A stretch of DNA of 64,000 nucleotides, from positions 1-64,000 of the forward strand of contig RFNO01000108.1 in the NCBI GenBank assembly GCA_009927165.1, given 5' to 3'. The notes below the pieces were generated by a model. The model had not been told where the DNA came from. It did not search any database and saw only the letters and a list, made by a program, of their open reading frames with translations. Origin of the DNA: Pseudomonadota bacterium (GTDB lineage: Bacteria; Bdellovibrionota; FAC87; UBA2466). Each line of letters begins with the position of its first letter. Positions within the stretch are counted from its first letter, which is position 1. This document shows, one piece after another, positions 44,685-53,728 of the stretch. Both the position numbers and the translations under genes were made by a program.

Positions 44685-45430
44685 GACGGGTTCCTCGTGT
44701 TTGATAAAAGGTTATATCGCAGTATGTCTAATTCAAACTCATAAGTTAACTTAATATTACGCTCATCTCCTGGAAAAGTTCCCACCTTGATGTTGAAGTG
44801 TTCCAGGATAGATGCGTCATCGGTAAAAGTGAAGTTCCGGTCTGGGCTTTTCCTTAGCTGTTCAAAAAGAGAGGCGATTTGCGAGAAATCAAAAATCTGA
44901 GGGGTTTGGACTCTGAATAATTGAGAACGGTCCAGAGTTTCAACAACTTGATCATGTTTAACTCTTTTTACGGTCTCCACTACAGGAACCACCGGGATCC
45001 AAGCTTGAGGGTTAGGATGACTCAATCGGTTCTGAACCTCTTGAAGCATGCCCTGAGAAATAAAAGGACGACAAGCATCGTGAATAATTACTTTCTGCGG
45101 TAAAGGTAATTTGTGAGACAGGTGGAGAAGGGCATTTTCCGAAGAGTCTTGGCGTCGCAATCCACCTTCGATGAATTCGAGGATTTCCAACTGATCGGAT
45201 GTCAGGTGCTTTTTTGCTAATTCTCTCGAAATTTCATTAAACTCTGCGGGGACGACAAAAATAACGTGTCGTAAATTGAGGTGCTTGAGGAGAGTTTGCA
45301 GACTCCAAATAAAAACTGGCTTTTCTGCCAGCATTTGAAACTGTTTCGGTAATTCAGCAGAAGACCCACGACTCTGGGCGAATCGGGTTCCTAGTCCCGC
45401 ACCCAAAAGTATGGCATCGGTCATCCCCAT
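44675..45430 (-). CDS. ispD: 2-C-methyl-D-erythritol 4-phosphate cytidylyltransferase
   Basis: IspD attaches CMP to MEP. The nucleotide-binding LLGAGLGTRFAQSRG, the HDACRPF motif and TDDASILE are family signatures. The start may be the first (45430) or second (45424) ATG. Length of about 250 is usual. Confidence 0.94.
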   Translation of the reverse strand: MGMTDAILLGAGLGTRFAQSRGSSAELPKQFQMLAEKPVFIWSLQTLLKHLNLRHVIFVVPAEFNEISRELAKKHLTSDQLEILEFIEGGLRRQDSSENALLHLSHKLPLPQKVIIHDACRPFISQGMLQEVQNRLSHPNPQAWIPVVPVVETVKRVKHDQVVETLDRSQLFRVQTPQIFDFSQIASLFEQLRKSPDRNFTFTDDASILEHFNIKVGTFPGDERNIKLTYEFELDILRYNLLSNTRNPSCD

Positions 45431-45439
45431 AGGATTTCA

Positions 45440-45955
45440 TCAAGTGCCAAAAATAGCTTCTAGCTCGCGCTCTACATCTGCTTCCAAAATGTTTTGAGCT
45501 AAGGATAGTTCCTTCACAAGAAGAGTTTTAGCTTGATCAAGAAGTTTACGTTCACCAAAAGACAGTTCTTTATTGTGTTTTAATAGGAAAAGAGCACGAA
45601 GTACTTCGGCAATTTCCTGTACTTTTCCCGTGTGGATCTTCTCCATATATTCACGATAGCGCCGATTCCAAGTTTGATAGTCTAGATCGCTTCCATCTCT
45701 TTTTCTGAGAATGCGATAAACTTCTTCCACTTCTTTCATCTTAATGATGGGACGAAGCCGCTGTCCCGAGGTACCAATGGGAACAAACACTTTCTTGGGA
45801 GCCCCATTGTCCTGAATTTCTAAAATATAGAAACGCTGTTTGAGTCCTTGTCCAAACTCCCGTTCCTCAATCCCACGGACGATTCCCACTCCGTGCGACA
45901 AGTGAACAGCGTTATCCCCAACTTTGAATTCTTTGATAGTTTGTTTTGTTTTCAT
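45440..45955 (-). CDS. CarD-family transcriptional regulator
   Basis: Residues about 5-65 form the CarD/TRCF RNA-polymerase-interacting domain (FKVGDNAVHLSHGVGIVRGIEE), and the rest is the helical DNA-contact domain (YRILRKRDGSDLDYQTWNRRY). CarD proteins bind the polymerase beta subunit and stabilise open complexes at housekeeping promoters. At 171 residues it is close to the usual 160-165. It heads the isoprenoid/cysS operon. Known gene clusters place CarD here in many Deltaproteobacteria. Confidence 0.93.
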   Translation of the reverse strand: MKTKQTIKEFKVGDNAVHLSHGVGIVRGIEEREFGQGLKQRFYILEIQDNGAPKKVFVPIGTSGQRLRPIIKMKEVEEVYRILRKRDGSDLDYQTWNRRYREYMEKIHTGKVQEIAEVLRALFLLKHNKELSFGERKLLDQAKTLLVKELSLAQNILEADVERELEAIFGT

Positions 45956-45967
45956 AAGGCGTGAAAG

Positions 45968-45973
45968 CTTATA
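45968..45973 (-). promoter_or_regulatory. Candidate -10 box for the carD operon
   Basis: TATAAG on the minus strand lies 13 bases before the carD ATG. A partial -35 (GTGCAA) lies 17 bases upstream of it. Spacing to the start codon is short, so the leader would be only a few bases long. Confidence 0.3.
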
Positions 45974-46094
45974 TCACAGGGTTTGACGTTTTGCACCAAA
46001 AACTAAAAAAACCGGGAAAATGCGCGCGGCGATAGCCATTAAAACTCAATAATATCAATATTTTAAGATAAAGCCAAAAAACCCCACATTTTTT

Positions 46095-46123
46095 TTGACC
46101 CAAGCTTCGGTGTTCGCTATGGT
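46095..46123 (+). promoter_or_regulatory. Sigma-70-like promoter for maf-yggS
   Basis: TTGACC and TATGGT are separated by exactly 17 bases, 57 bases before the maf start. The -35 box matches the consensus at five of six positions, the -10 box at four. A T run precedes the -35 box. Confidence 0.55.
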
Positions 46124-46179
46124 GCGCCTGCGGCATTTTATTCTTTTAAAGCAAAAGTCCCGCTAGGAGGCAGCAAAAA

Positions 46180-46785
46180 ATGTCACTACTCCCGAAACTT
46201 TATCTAGCCTCCGCTTCTCCCCGAAGGAAACAGATCCTGGAGAGTCTTGGCTTAACCTTTGAAGTGATTCAGCCTCGAACCAATGAAATTGACCCTCCGT
46301 CTAGCTCTGTCGATGAGGGCGTTATTCATAACGCTCGAGTTAAAGCAGATGCTGGCTTGAAAATGATGACTTCCCAACCCGCCATTATCATTGCAGCCGA
46401 TACTCTTGTGGTTTTGGAAAACAACGTCTTAGGAAAGCCATCGGACTCTGCTGAAGCAATCACGATGTTATCCCAACTGAGCGGCAAGAAACACCGAGTG
46501 GTTACTGGCTTGGTTCTGCGGGATTCATCGGGCCACGAACGTGTTTCAGCGGTTTCTTCTTATGTAAAATTTAGAAAATTGAGTCTTACCGAAATAAAGG
46601 AATATACCTTAACCAAGGAGCCTTACGATAAAGCGGGCAGTTACGCTATTCAAGGATTGGGGGCTGTCTTTATTGATGAGATTCAAGGTTCTTACACTAA
46701 TATTATGGGATTTCCCGTTGAACACTTTCTCAAAGAACTGCCCTTGTTGACTCAAATTCCAGCCTATCAATGGTTTCTGCCTTGA
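46180..46785 (+). CDS. maf: Maf-family nucleoside triphosphate pyrophosphatase
   Basis: Maf proteins hydrolyse dTTP, UTP or modified NTPs to monophosphates. LASASPRRKQILESLG at the N-terminus and AADTLVVLENNVLGKP with the catalytic Asp are conserved, as is YDKAGSYAIQG. Length of 201 is normal. ATG 46180 follows AGGAGGCAGC. Its last 16 bases overlap yggS. Confidence 0.94.
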   Translation: MSLLPKLYLASASPRRKQILESLGLTFEVIQPRTNEIDPPSSSVDEGVIHNARVKADAGLKMMTSQPAIIIAADTLVVLENNVLGKPSDSAEAITMLSQLSGKKHRVVTGLVLRDSSGHERVSAVSSYVKFRKLSLTEIKEYTLTKEPYDKAGSYAIQGLGAVFIDEIQGSYTNIMGFPVEHFLKELPLLTQIPAYQWFLP

Positions 46786-47447
46786 GTTCAGTTAAAGAAA
46801 ATTTAGAAAAGATTTCTGCCCTAGTATCGAAAAATGCCGCTGAACCTAATCAAGTTAAAATACTAGCAGTAACTAAGTTTCAGCCTTTGGAAAAAGTACA
46901 AGAAGCGATTGAGGCCGGTATTTCCTATTTAGGAGTGAATTACGCTCAGGAAGGAGAGAAACTTAGGCAGCAGATCGGTTCGCCGCAAGTAATTTGGCAT
47001 TTTATTGGCCACATCCAGTCGCGAAAAGCAAAGCTCCTTTTGCCCTATCATTGTATTGAAAGTGTTGATCGGGTTGAAATTGTCGAAGAGCTCGACAAGA
47101 GAGCCAGTAATAACCAAAAATCTGTAAAAATATTGGTAGAAATTAATATTGGGAGAGAACCTCAAAAATCTGGAATTGCTCCGGAACAGTTGGATGAGTT
47201 TTTGAGCAGTATTAAAAAATTTAAACATATTGAAGTGATTGGGCTGATGGCAATGCCCCCCGCCCTAGTTCCCGAGGAACGGCGGCCTTTTTTTAAACAG
47301 ATGAAAAATCTGTTTGATCAACGCACTGCTAGTTTTCCATTCGAAATTCTATCTATGGGAACCAGCGAGGATTATTGCATTGCGCTTCAGGAAGGGGCAA
47401 ATCTCATTCGATTGGGTACCGCACTTTTTGGATCAAGGCAGCACTGA
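46770..47447 (+). CDS. YggS-family pyridoxal phosphate homeostasis protein
   Basis: The 225-residue TIM-barrel protein binds PLP through the Lys in ILAVTKFQP. WHFIGHIQSRKAK and the C-terminal LSMGTSEDYCIAL...IRLGTALFG are diagnostic. It keeps free PLP low and affects amino-acid metabolism. It precedes divIVA, a linkage also known in Gram-positive ylm-divIVA clusters. Confidence 0.93.
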   Translation: MVSALSSVKENLEKISALVSKNAAEPNQVKILAVTKFQPLEKVQEAIEAGISYLGVNYAQEGEKLRQQIGSPQVIWHFIGHIQSRKAKLLLPYHCIESVDRVEIVEELDKRASNNQKSVKILVEINIGREPQKSGIAPEQLDEFLSSIKKFKHIEVIGLMAMPPALVPEERRPFFKQMKNLFDQRTASFPFEILSMGTSEDYCIALQEGANLIRLGTALFGSRQH

Positions 47448-47523
47448 AAAGTTTCTCGAGCGAGCTGTTCAATTCGACAATCCGTTGATAGAATTTTTAA
47501 AAATTCGTTCAAAGGATCTGGCC

Positions 47524-48066
47524 ATGGAAATGACTTCACTCTCATCACAATTAACTCCCACTGAAATAAAAAATAAAGATTTTAAAAAAACCATGTTGGG
47601 CTACTCTCCTGAAGAAGTAGTCGGCTTCTTAGACTCGGTCGCTAAACTTTGGGAAAAAGTACAAAAAAGAGAACGAGAGCTTTTAGTCAAGATCGACCAG
47701 TTAGAACAAGCTATTCAAAGCTGGAAGAGAAGGGAAGAGGAGCTAGAACAAATAAAGCAAGCAGCTCAGGGTGAAGCAGAGCAGATCCTTCAGGCGGCGC
47801 ACGAACTGGGTAGAAAAAATCTTCAAGCAGCCGAAGAGCGGTCTCAAGATATTAGAAGAGGGACTGAAGCTTGGCTTGCTGGCATACTTTCTGAAGTAGA
47901 GGAAGTAGAGAGAAGGAAGAACAACTTTGTAACAGCTTTTCGTTCTGCTTTAGACAGTCACTATGAAATTTTAAAAAATGAGGCTCATGAGTCACTTCCC
48001 CTTTCGATTCGACTAAACGAATACCTCAAGCAGGCTAATGAGAATTCAGGCGAGTTGCGTTCTTAG
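47524..48066 (+). CDS. divIVA: DivIVA domain protein
   Basis: The track ORF begins inside yggS in another frame. ATG 47524, nine bases after AAAGGA, gives a natural 180-residue protein. The N-terminal domain (LTPTEIKNKDFKKTMLGYSPEEVVGFLD) is typical of DivIVA, followed by a coiled coil rich in Glu/Gln/Lys to about residue 150. DivIVA proteins mark cell poles and division sites, and in Bdellovibrio the homologue links to chromosome positioning. Its stop overlaps the convergent gene in TTAG. Confidence 0.88.
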   Translation: MEMTSLSSQLTPTEIKNKDFKKTMLGYSPEEVVGFLDSVAKLWEKVQKRERELLVKIDQLEQAIQSWKRREEELEQIKQAAQGEAEQILQAAHELGRKNLQAAEERSQDIRRGTEAWLAGILSEVEEVERRKNNFVTAFRSALDSHYEILKNEAHESLPLSIRLNEYLKQANENSGELRS

Positions 48067-48812
48067 AATGTCGTCTTAGGAAACGGAATAGTGAATTCCC
48101 TAGGGATCCATCCCCGTATGGGATTTTCAATTTCAATAAAATCCACTTTGTTATTTTGAGAAATAACGAGAAGGCCGGCGGGCAATTCAGTGATTTTTTG
48201 TTCCTCTTGAGCTTCGCTCGTTCGGTAAACATTAATGGCTCCTGTACTATCTCCCAGAATAAGTGGCAGTGAGGTTAGCCGATGATTGCATTCGAGCGCC
48301 AATCCAATTACTACGAAAATCGAAATAGCAGTGATGCTCAGCCAACTAGGCCACCCTCCCATTTTTTTCCCAAAACGATTCCAAATAATAGCTATTAAAA
48401 TCCAGAAAAGAAGTGTGGTCGACCACCCGCGGAGGGTTCGTTCCCAGAGCAGGGATAAACGCAAACTCCAATCATTAATGGGAGAGGGCTGAGAGTGTAA
48501 TGCTTGTTGAATCTGAGAAATCAACTCCCAGTCAAACCAGGATTCCCACGGAAAGTTTCGTAACTGCGAGGCGACTAGAAGTTGTTCAACTGCTGCTCCT
48601 AATTTTTTCTCCTTCCAAAGTGAGGAAGCATAATTGAAATGAGCTGGGGCTGACTGAATTTGGGCAGCGGTAGCAGTATCGATCCATAGTTTCCATGCTT
48701 CGCTTTGCTCATCCGGAGGAGCGGATAGCGACCTTTGCCATAATTCATCGAGCTCATTGGCAGCGCTCATTGGACTGATGAGAAGCAAAAACAGTATTAG
48801 GACTGATTTCAA
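48063..48812 (-). CDS. Membrane protein with TPR-like and SH3-like regions (BatE-like)
   Basis: A signal peptide (MKSVLILFLLLISPMSA) leads into a TPR-like region (FNYASSLWKEKKLGAAVEQLLVAS). Two transmembrane helices follow near 130-170, then an SH3-like beta domain ending GWIPRE. This is the layout of BatE proteins of aerotolerance (bat) operons, but no batA, batB or batD is nearby, so the assignment is loose. Its start is nine bases after the upstream HTH gene, suggesting one transcript. Confidence 0.6.
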   Translation of the reverse strand: MKSVLILFLLLISPMSAANELDELWQRSLSAPPDEQSEAWKLWIDTATAAQIQSAPAHFNYASSLWKEKKLGAAVEQLLVASQLRNFPWESWFDWELISQIQQALHSQPSPINDWSLRLSLLWERTLRGWSTTLLFWILIAIIWNRFGKKMGGWPSWLSITAISIFVVIGLALECNHRLTSLPLILGDSTGAINVYRTSEAQEEQKITELPAGLLVISQNNKVDFIEIENPIRGWIPREFTIPFPKTTF

Positions 48813-48820
48813 AGAAGCCT

Positions 48821-49255
48821 CTAATAGCTAACGCCGTATTTTTGCTCGAGAGCCTGGACAAGAAGAGTCATCTCTTCAAGCTCGCTTTCCAATGCATGAA
48901 TGCGCTCCTGCTGACACCGGATTAATTTCCGAGCTTCAGACAGTTCATTGGCCAGTTGCGAGGGCCGTTCTTGTAATTGAGGTTCGACACGTTGGGTAGT
49001 CGGCAGAGTCAGCTTCGTCGTTTGAGCTCTATCAGCCATTCCATCCCACGAATGAGGAGACTGAGTTTTACTCTTCTGCTCTTCTTCATTGAAGAGAATC
49101 AGGTATTTACCCTTTTCAAGCCTGAAGGGTATTGAGTTGCTCTTTATCTTACGACGAATGGTGCTGAGACTTACTCCACTTCTCACAGAAAACTCTATGA
49201 GCGGAAGCCACTGGCCGACACTCCCATCGTTCGAATCCTGGACTGGATGCGACAT
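48821..49255 (-). CDS. HTH DNA-binding domain with C-terminal coiled coil
   Basis: Residues about 15-55 (WLPLIEFSVRSGVSLSTIRRKIKSNSIPFRLEKGKYLI) form an excisionase/MerR-like winged helix. A polar linker follows, and residues about 95-140 are a coiled coil (ARKLIRCQQERIHALESELEEM). It is probably a dimeric regulator; the target is unknown. It does not look mobile-element-derived, since no integrase is near. Confidence 0.65.
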   Translation of the reverse strand: MSHPVQDSNDGSVGQWLPLIEFSVRSGVSLSTIRRKIKSNSIPFRLEKGKYLILFNEEEQKSKTQSPHSWDGMADRAQTTKLTLPTTQRVEPQLQERPSQLANELSEARKLIRCQQERIHALESELEEMTLLVQALEQKYGVSY

Positions 49256-49378
49256 GAGCGTCTCCTGTTGATGAAGAAACTAACTTCATTATAAACCGAG
49301 ATTTGTTTCTTCCCAATATGTTAAAATAAAACAAAATCAAAACTCATATTGCCCTACGCATCAAGGGCGTTCAAACAC

Positions 49379-49672
49379 ATGTTTAAATCGCTTGTTAAGT
49401 ATCTTTTTGTAGTGGGAGCAACGTTGGCTTTCAGCCAGGTCCCGATAGGTCGGTCTACTGTGGGAGCAGAGTTTACTTCAACGGTCGGACAATGGAGTCA
49501 GCAGGCTTGGAAATTATTTAAAGATAAAAAGAAGAACCTTTCGGGTGCGACTACTGCACTAAAAGACCAGGAACCCGAGATATCCGAAAGAGAGCTTAAA
49601 TCGATTCTTCCCAACGAAGAGATTAGTGAATCCGATCGAGAACAAGTGAAAGAACTGCTCGGTCAGGATTAA
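49379..49672 (+). CDS. Small exported hypothetical protein
   Basis: The start is moved to ATG 49379, about nine bases after AAGGGCG. The 97-residue product opens with a signal-like segment (FKSLVKYLFVVGATLAFSQV) and continues as a highly charged helical protein. It lies 11 bases before the PilZ gene, so it probably shares its operon. Family unknown. Confidence 0.6.
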   Translation: MFKSLVKYLFVVGATLAFSQVPIGRSTVGAEFTSTVGQWSQQAWKLFKDKKKNLSGATTALKDQEPEISERELKSILPNEEISESDREQVKELLGQD

Positions 49673-49683
49673 GAAGGCAAATT

Positions 49684-50217
49684 ATGGATAAGAATTTTGT
49701 TGAGAAAAGACAGTTTTACCGACTGCCCTTCGGGGAAACTCTTCTGATGACCGATGGAAACAAGACGGTAGTGGGGGGATCCCTAAATATTAGCCGCGGC
49801 GGAATATTTTTAAAAACACTAGAGCCCCTCACTTTAGACTCAAGGGGCTTTATTAGCTTTATGATCCCTGGCCATCCGAAAAGCCTGTGTTTGAAAGCGA
49901 AAGTGGCTCACTTGGTATTTGATCGACAACGTGCAGAAGTCGATTGTGGTATGGGGTTACAGTTTCTCGAGATTGATCTTTCTCAACAAAAACTCATTGA
50001 TGATTATATTGACAATCAACAGTCAGCTTATCTTGCTCTTCAAAAAGTGGTTAATCAGCGGCGTCCGTCCAGTACCGAAATAGAGTACCACTTAAAACAA
50101 TTAAGTCATTTAAGAGAAATGGATTTATCGAGTCTTCGATATCGAGTTAATAGAATCTGTACCATTTTTGAAAAATCTCCTTCCCTCCAAGCGGTAGGAA
50201 GTGGAAAGGTGGGCTGA
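49684..50217 (+). CDS. PilZ domain protein (probable c-di-GMP receptor)
   Basis: The N-terminal PilZ domain has both ligand motifs: RQFYR (R9-R13, RxxxR) and NISRGG (35-40, the D/NxSxxG box). The C-terminal 65 residues are helical. The protein therefore probably binds cyclic di-GMP and passes the signal to a partner, possibly motility or secretion functions. It is followed two bases later by an outer-membrane protein gene. Confidence 0.85.
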   Translation: MDKNFVEKRQFYRLPFGETLLMTDGNKTVVGGSLNISRGGIFLKTLEPLTLDSRGFISFMIPGHPKSLCLKAKVAHLVFDRQRAEVDCGMGLQFLEIDLSQQKLIDDYIDNQQSAYLALQKVVNQRRPSSTEIEYHLKQLSHLREMDLSSLRYRVNRICTIFEKSPSLQAVGSGKVG

Positions 50218-50219
50218 TC

Positions 50220-51029
50220 ATGAGATTCAGAAAATTATTAGTGGGGTTTTTAGTGGTTTTGGGGATGAGTGGAACGAGCCAAGCTGCGTTGGATTCAGAA
50301 GGTAACTATGCATTTTTGGGAGGTATGAGTTATACGAATCAAATCCTATCCACGGGAGATTCCAACGGAACGTATTTGACGGGTGCTTATGTAGGCACTT
50401 ACGGGGATATTCGATTAACTCCTCTCTTGGTGCTGAGTCCGGGATTTTTCTTTGTTCAAAAAGGGGTCCAAGATAGTTCCATTTACACTCGCGCTAATTA
50501 TCTGGAGACCTCTGCATTGTTAAAAGTTTATCTCGTCGATAACCCGACTTTTAGATGGTATTTGGGCGCAGGAGGTAGTTTTGGAATTCTTCTGGGTGCA
50601 AATACTGTAGCTGGAAATGGGACGAGCACTCCAGTAGCTGGGCTGATGAATCGCAATGAAGTTGCCGCTCAAGGAGGAATGGGATTTGAGTTTTCGGTGG
50701 GAGAAGAGACCGATCTCATTTTAGGTGCTACTTACACTCGAGCTCTTACGAGTAATCTCGATATCAATTATACGAGCGGAGTTGAAGGGCGATGGGCGGG
50801 AATCTATGGATTTGTGGCGATTCGAGTGCATGAAAAGCGCGAAGCAAATACTCCAGAAGAACGTGCCGAGCAATATCTACAGTGGAAAAACAAGGCGAGA
50901 GAAGTCAACCAATCCCCGGCTGAGCCTACTCAGATACCTGAGTCCATTCAGAAAACAGAGTCTGTGGAAGAGGCAAAACCACAAGCCGTTGCACCGATCG
51001 ATTCCGCCCCAACAGAAGACTGGGATTAG
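50220..51029 (+). CDS. Outer-membrane beta-barrel protein
   Basis: A signal peptide (MRFRKLLVGFLVVLGMSGTSQA) is followed by about 190 residues of alternating amphipathic strands with many Tyr, Gly and Thr, typical of OmpA-like or OmpW-like eight-strand barrels. The C-terminal 60 residues are charged and Pro-rich, perhaps periplasmic. It is co-transcribed with the PilZ gene, hinting at c-di-GMP-linked control of the envelope. No specific family recognised. Confidence 0.7.
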   Translation: MRFRKLLVGFLVVLGMSGTSQAALDSEGNYAFLGGMSYTNQILSTGDSNGTYLTGAYVGTYGDIRLTPLLVLSPGFFFVQKGVQDSSIYTRANYLETSALLKVYLVDNPTFRWYLGAGGSFGILLGANTVAGNGTSTPVAGLMNRNEVAAQGGMGFEFSVGEETDLILGATYTRALTSNLDINYTSGVEGRWAGIYGFVAIRVHEKREANTPEERAEQYLQWKNKAREVNQSPAEPTQIPESIQKTESVEEAKPQAVAPIDSAPTEDWD

Positions 51030-51041
51030 CGTCTACTGCTT

Positions 51042-53309
51042 TTAGGGAGCCGCTGGCTCCTGATACTCGATACCATTGCTGAGTGTTGCAGACTGACCAA
51101 ACCTATCAGTGACTTTCACATCGTGGCTTCCTGCGGTTTTACTTGGGAGTGTACAGGTAATCTGTGTCGGTGTTTGTACTACTCCCGTACAGTCACTTCC
51201 ACCTACTGTAACAATATAACTAGAACCCAGATTATTAAACTCACCCGTGATCGTGATATCGCCCAAGCTACCAATTGTTACTAAATTAGGACTGACTGTA
51301 CTGATTGTTGGCACAAAATATTTTACAAAGCCGTCAAGAGTAGCAGATTGATCGTACTTGTCTTTGACAGTGATGGTGTAAGTCCCTGCTTCGGTTTGAG
51401 CTGGCAAATTGCAAGTAAGTTGAGTCCCCCCAGTGTTTACCACGCTCCCACAAGCCAAATCTCCCACGGTTACTGAATAAGGATTTCCGCCAGTGTGAAA
51501 ACTTCCTGTGAGAGTGAGTGAGGTGGCCCCCGGAGCCGTCGGGTTGAGGGGCGTTTGAGCCACACTTCCTGGGGTATCGATACTTGGGCTAAAGACCACA
51601 TAGGCTGTAGCTAGCGTGTCTTTCTGTCGACTTGACGGATTGTTAACTTTGACATCGTAGGTTCCAGCCGTTAAAGCGGGAGTCGTGCAGGATACGCTGG
51701 TTCCTCCATTGGCAATGGTAGGACTCGAACAGTTGGCTTCATCTGAGACGCCAATTCTCACTTCCGAATTATTGGCTATCCCCTGTCCGGAGACAACGAG
51801 TGAAATTCCACCCGAGGCAGGACCTGCCCCGGGGTTAATACTGGTAATGTCCAAGGCTTTATAATCGAAAAGGCCTGTCATCGTTCGCATTTTGTAACTC
51901 GAATTTCCTAAAGAGACATCAGTCAAGCCAAAATCGGTTGCAGCAGGGGTCTTACAGCGGACCACGCTTCCGTTCACGGCCGTAACTTCGTTGCACAGTT
52001 TCTGGGTGTTACTCAGAAAATCTCCCAGAAACACAAAGGGGCTACTGCTGATACTAGACGATGTGGTGGTAATGGTAATTTCAGTTTCTCCTTCAAGAGG
52101 TCCCTCTGCAGGAGTTACGCTAAAGAGAGAGACTCTTTCGATGGAATCACCATAGGTAGTAAAAGAAGCCCCTGAGTTAGTCGAAATAGCACTCTGATCT
52201 AATGTGATTTGATTAGTTACAAGATTTTTAGAAATAATACGTGGTGAAACAAATCCTAAACCGCTAAATTCTTGGCCCGCCGATAAGCTTCCGATGCCCA
52301 CAACATTGGAAAGAATATTGCTTCCGGCCACCGTGTCTGCCGTGAACGTAATTTTGTTCGTGTCATAATTCCATGCATAATATCGCGGAGCCCCAGGGGT
52401 AAACGGGTTATCTTTTTTCGGCTTAATATGGAGTACATACTCGTAATTCAAATTGCTCCCTTTATTGGCGCACTGAAATCTCCAATTCACAGGCTGACCC
52501 GGAATATCTCCAGAAAATGAAGGTGCAGAGAAGAGATTATAGTTGAAATTAGGTTCAGCTTGGTACCCGGTCCATTCGTTTGACCAAAACCTTTTTTTAT
52601 CGTAGGCCGATTCGGCAACAAATTCTTTGCTAAACGCAACTGACTTGTTTTTGAAGGGATAGGCCAAATTCCGAAAACGGGGGAATCCCTCAATTTGAGT
52701 GGCGGGTCCGCTATAGCATTGAGCGTCGGGGAATCCGCTCGTTAAATTGGCGCAATCAACTTTATCATCTATCCAAGTATCTCTGAATTCAGGAGCGCGT
52801 GAAGCGAGATAATAGTAGGGATACATGTACACCACATCACAGGTGTGTCCTGCGGATGCCGAAACCTCAAATTTCAGTTTGCTAAAATGAAGCATCGTCT
52901 CCGGTATTTCTACGTCACAAGTCCGGATGGCCTCAGTACTGTTGAGACTGGTTCCTGCGGGAATTTTACAATCTTGAGTAGTCCCTGTTCGAAAAATTTT
53001 ACAGAAGGGTTGGTCGGGATCACCGGGATCGGTAGAACTACAAACCGTCGGGTCCGTACTTTCTGTGTCTCCCGACCAGTAAGCAGTAATTTTCAAGCTA
53101 AAAGGCGAACCACTCGGGGGGGGAGAAGGAATAACTCCGCCACCACCACCTGCGCCTCCTCCGCCTCCTGAGGAATTGGCACATCCGCCAAAGGCAGAAC
53201 AGGCCGACGTAGCACTACTGACTGTGCGAGCTGCATCGCAACCCACCATTAAACTTAATGCGAAGAAACACACTACGCCATTTGAAATAAAACGATTAAT
53301 CTTTGCCAT
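51042..53309 (-). CDS. Large IPT/TIG-repeat lipoprotein
   Basis: The lipobox LMVGC is followed by a Gly/Ser/Pro-rich linker (GGGGGAGGGGG). Residues about 70-370 form a Cys-containing domain I do not recognise. From about 390 at least four IPT/TIG immunoglobulin-like repeats follow (SVTPAEGPLEGETEITI, SINPGAGPASGGISLVV, STVSPNLVTIGSLGDITI). It is a surface or periplasmic lipoprotein, probably for adhesion or scaffolding. Such proteins are frequent in Bdellovibrio-like genomes. Confidence 0.75.
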   Translation of the reverse strand: MAKINRFISNGVVCFFALSLMVGCDAARTVSSATSACSAFGGCANSSGGGGGAGGGGGVIPSPPPSGSPFSLKITAYWSGDTESTDPTVCSSTDPGDPDQPFCKIFRTGTTQDCKIPAGTSLNSTEAIRTCDVEIPETMLHFSKLKFEVSASAGHTCDVVYMYPYYYLASRAPEFRDTWIDDKVDCANLTSGFPDAQCYSGPATQIEGFPRFRNLAYPFKNKSVAFSKEFVAESAYDKKRFWSNEWTGYQAEPNFNYNLFSAPSFSGDIPGQPVNWRFQCANKGSNLNYEYVLHIKPKKDNPFTPGAPRYYAWNYDTNKITFTADTVAGSNILSNVVGIGSLSAGQEFSGLGFVSPRIISKNLVTNQITLDQSAISTNSGASFTTYGDSIERVSLFSVTPAEGPLEGETEITITTTSSSISSSPFVFLGDFLSNTQKLCNEVTAVNGSVVRCKTPAATDFGLTDVSLGNSSYKMRTMTGLFDYKALDITSINPGAGPASGGISLVVSGQGIANNSEVRIGVSDEANCSSPTIANGGTSVSCTTPALTAGTYDVKVNNPSSRQKDTLATAYVVFSPSIDTPGSVAQTPLNPTAPGATSLTLTGSFHTGGNPYSVTVGDLACGSVVNTGGTQLTCNLPAQTEAGTYTITVKDKYDQSATLDGFVKYFVPTISTVSPNLVTIGSLGDITITGEFNNLGSSYIVTVGGSDCTGVVQTPTQITCTLPSKTAGSHDVKVTDRFGQSATLSNGIEYQEPAAP

Positions 53310-53651
53310 AGTACCCTCGTACGTTCCACAAATATCACTACTAGCTTGTCTTCATCTTAAACAAACACTGTGGTGGAATTGTGAAGGGAGTATGAGAATT
53401 TCCCAATTCTAAGGGAAGCTTAGATAAACCAACTTTTTATAAATAAAGGGTGTCGTAATATTGGTCAGATGAACAGTACAAAACAATGACAGAAGCTTTC
53501 TCTAAGTACTCGTTTCTAAGTGGAAAACTCGCTCGTTGATTTGTTTTTTCATTTGATTTGTCGATAATTTTCGAATGAATCTATTGCCAGAATTTTTTGT
53601 ATTCCAAATGAACACAGAAATCATTAGGCATAAACTGAGAGGATACCGTTT
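53310..53651. other. Long intergenic region without genes
   Basis: The region upstream of the sigma-54-like site and between two divergent genes is AT-rich and holds no supported ORF (the 60- and 65-codon minus ORFs have no ribosome binding site or motif). It should contain the promoter of the IPT/TIG lipoprotein and, if the sigma-54 site is real, enhancer sites. I see no strong repeat. Confidence 0.4.
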
Positions 53652-53668
53652 TTGGCAATTGTTTTGCA
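53652..53668 (+). promoter_or_regulatory. Sigma-54-like promoter
   Basis: TTGGCAATTGTTTTGCA has GG and GC exactly 12 bases apart, as required for -24/-12 elements. It matches the consensus TTGGCAC-N5-TTGCA at all core positions except the C after TTGGCA. It would start transcription near 53680, about 49 bases before the lipoprotein ATG. Confidence 0.5.
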
Positions 53669-53728
53669 GCCTCTTAACTCGCAATACGGATTTCGGGAGA
53701 ACAGTGTACTTTAAAATGGGAGCCGATA

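Noticed and set aside
48821-49255. Excisionase-like HTH gene as evidence of a mobile element
   Set aside because: No integrase, attachment repeats or other phage genes are nearby, and the C-terminal coiled coil is not typical of excisionases.
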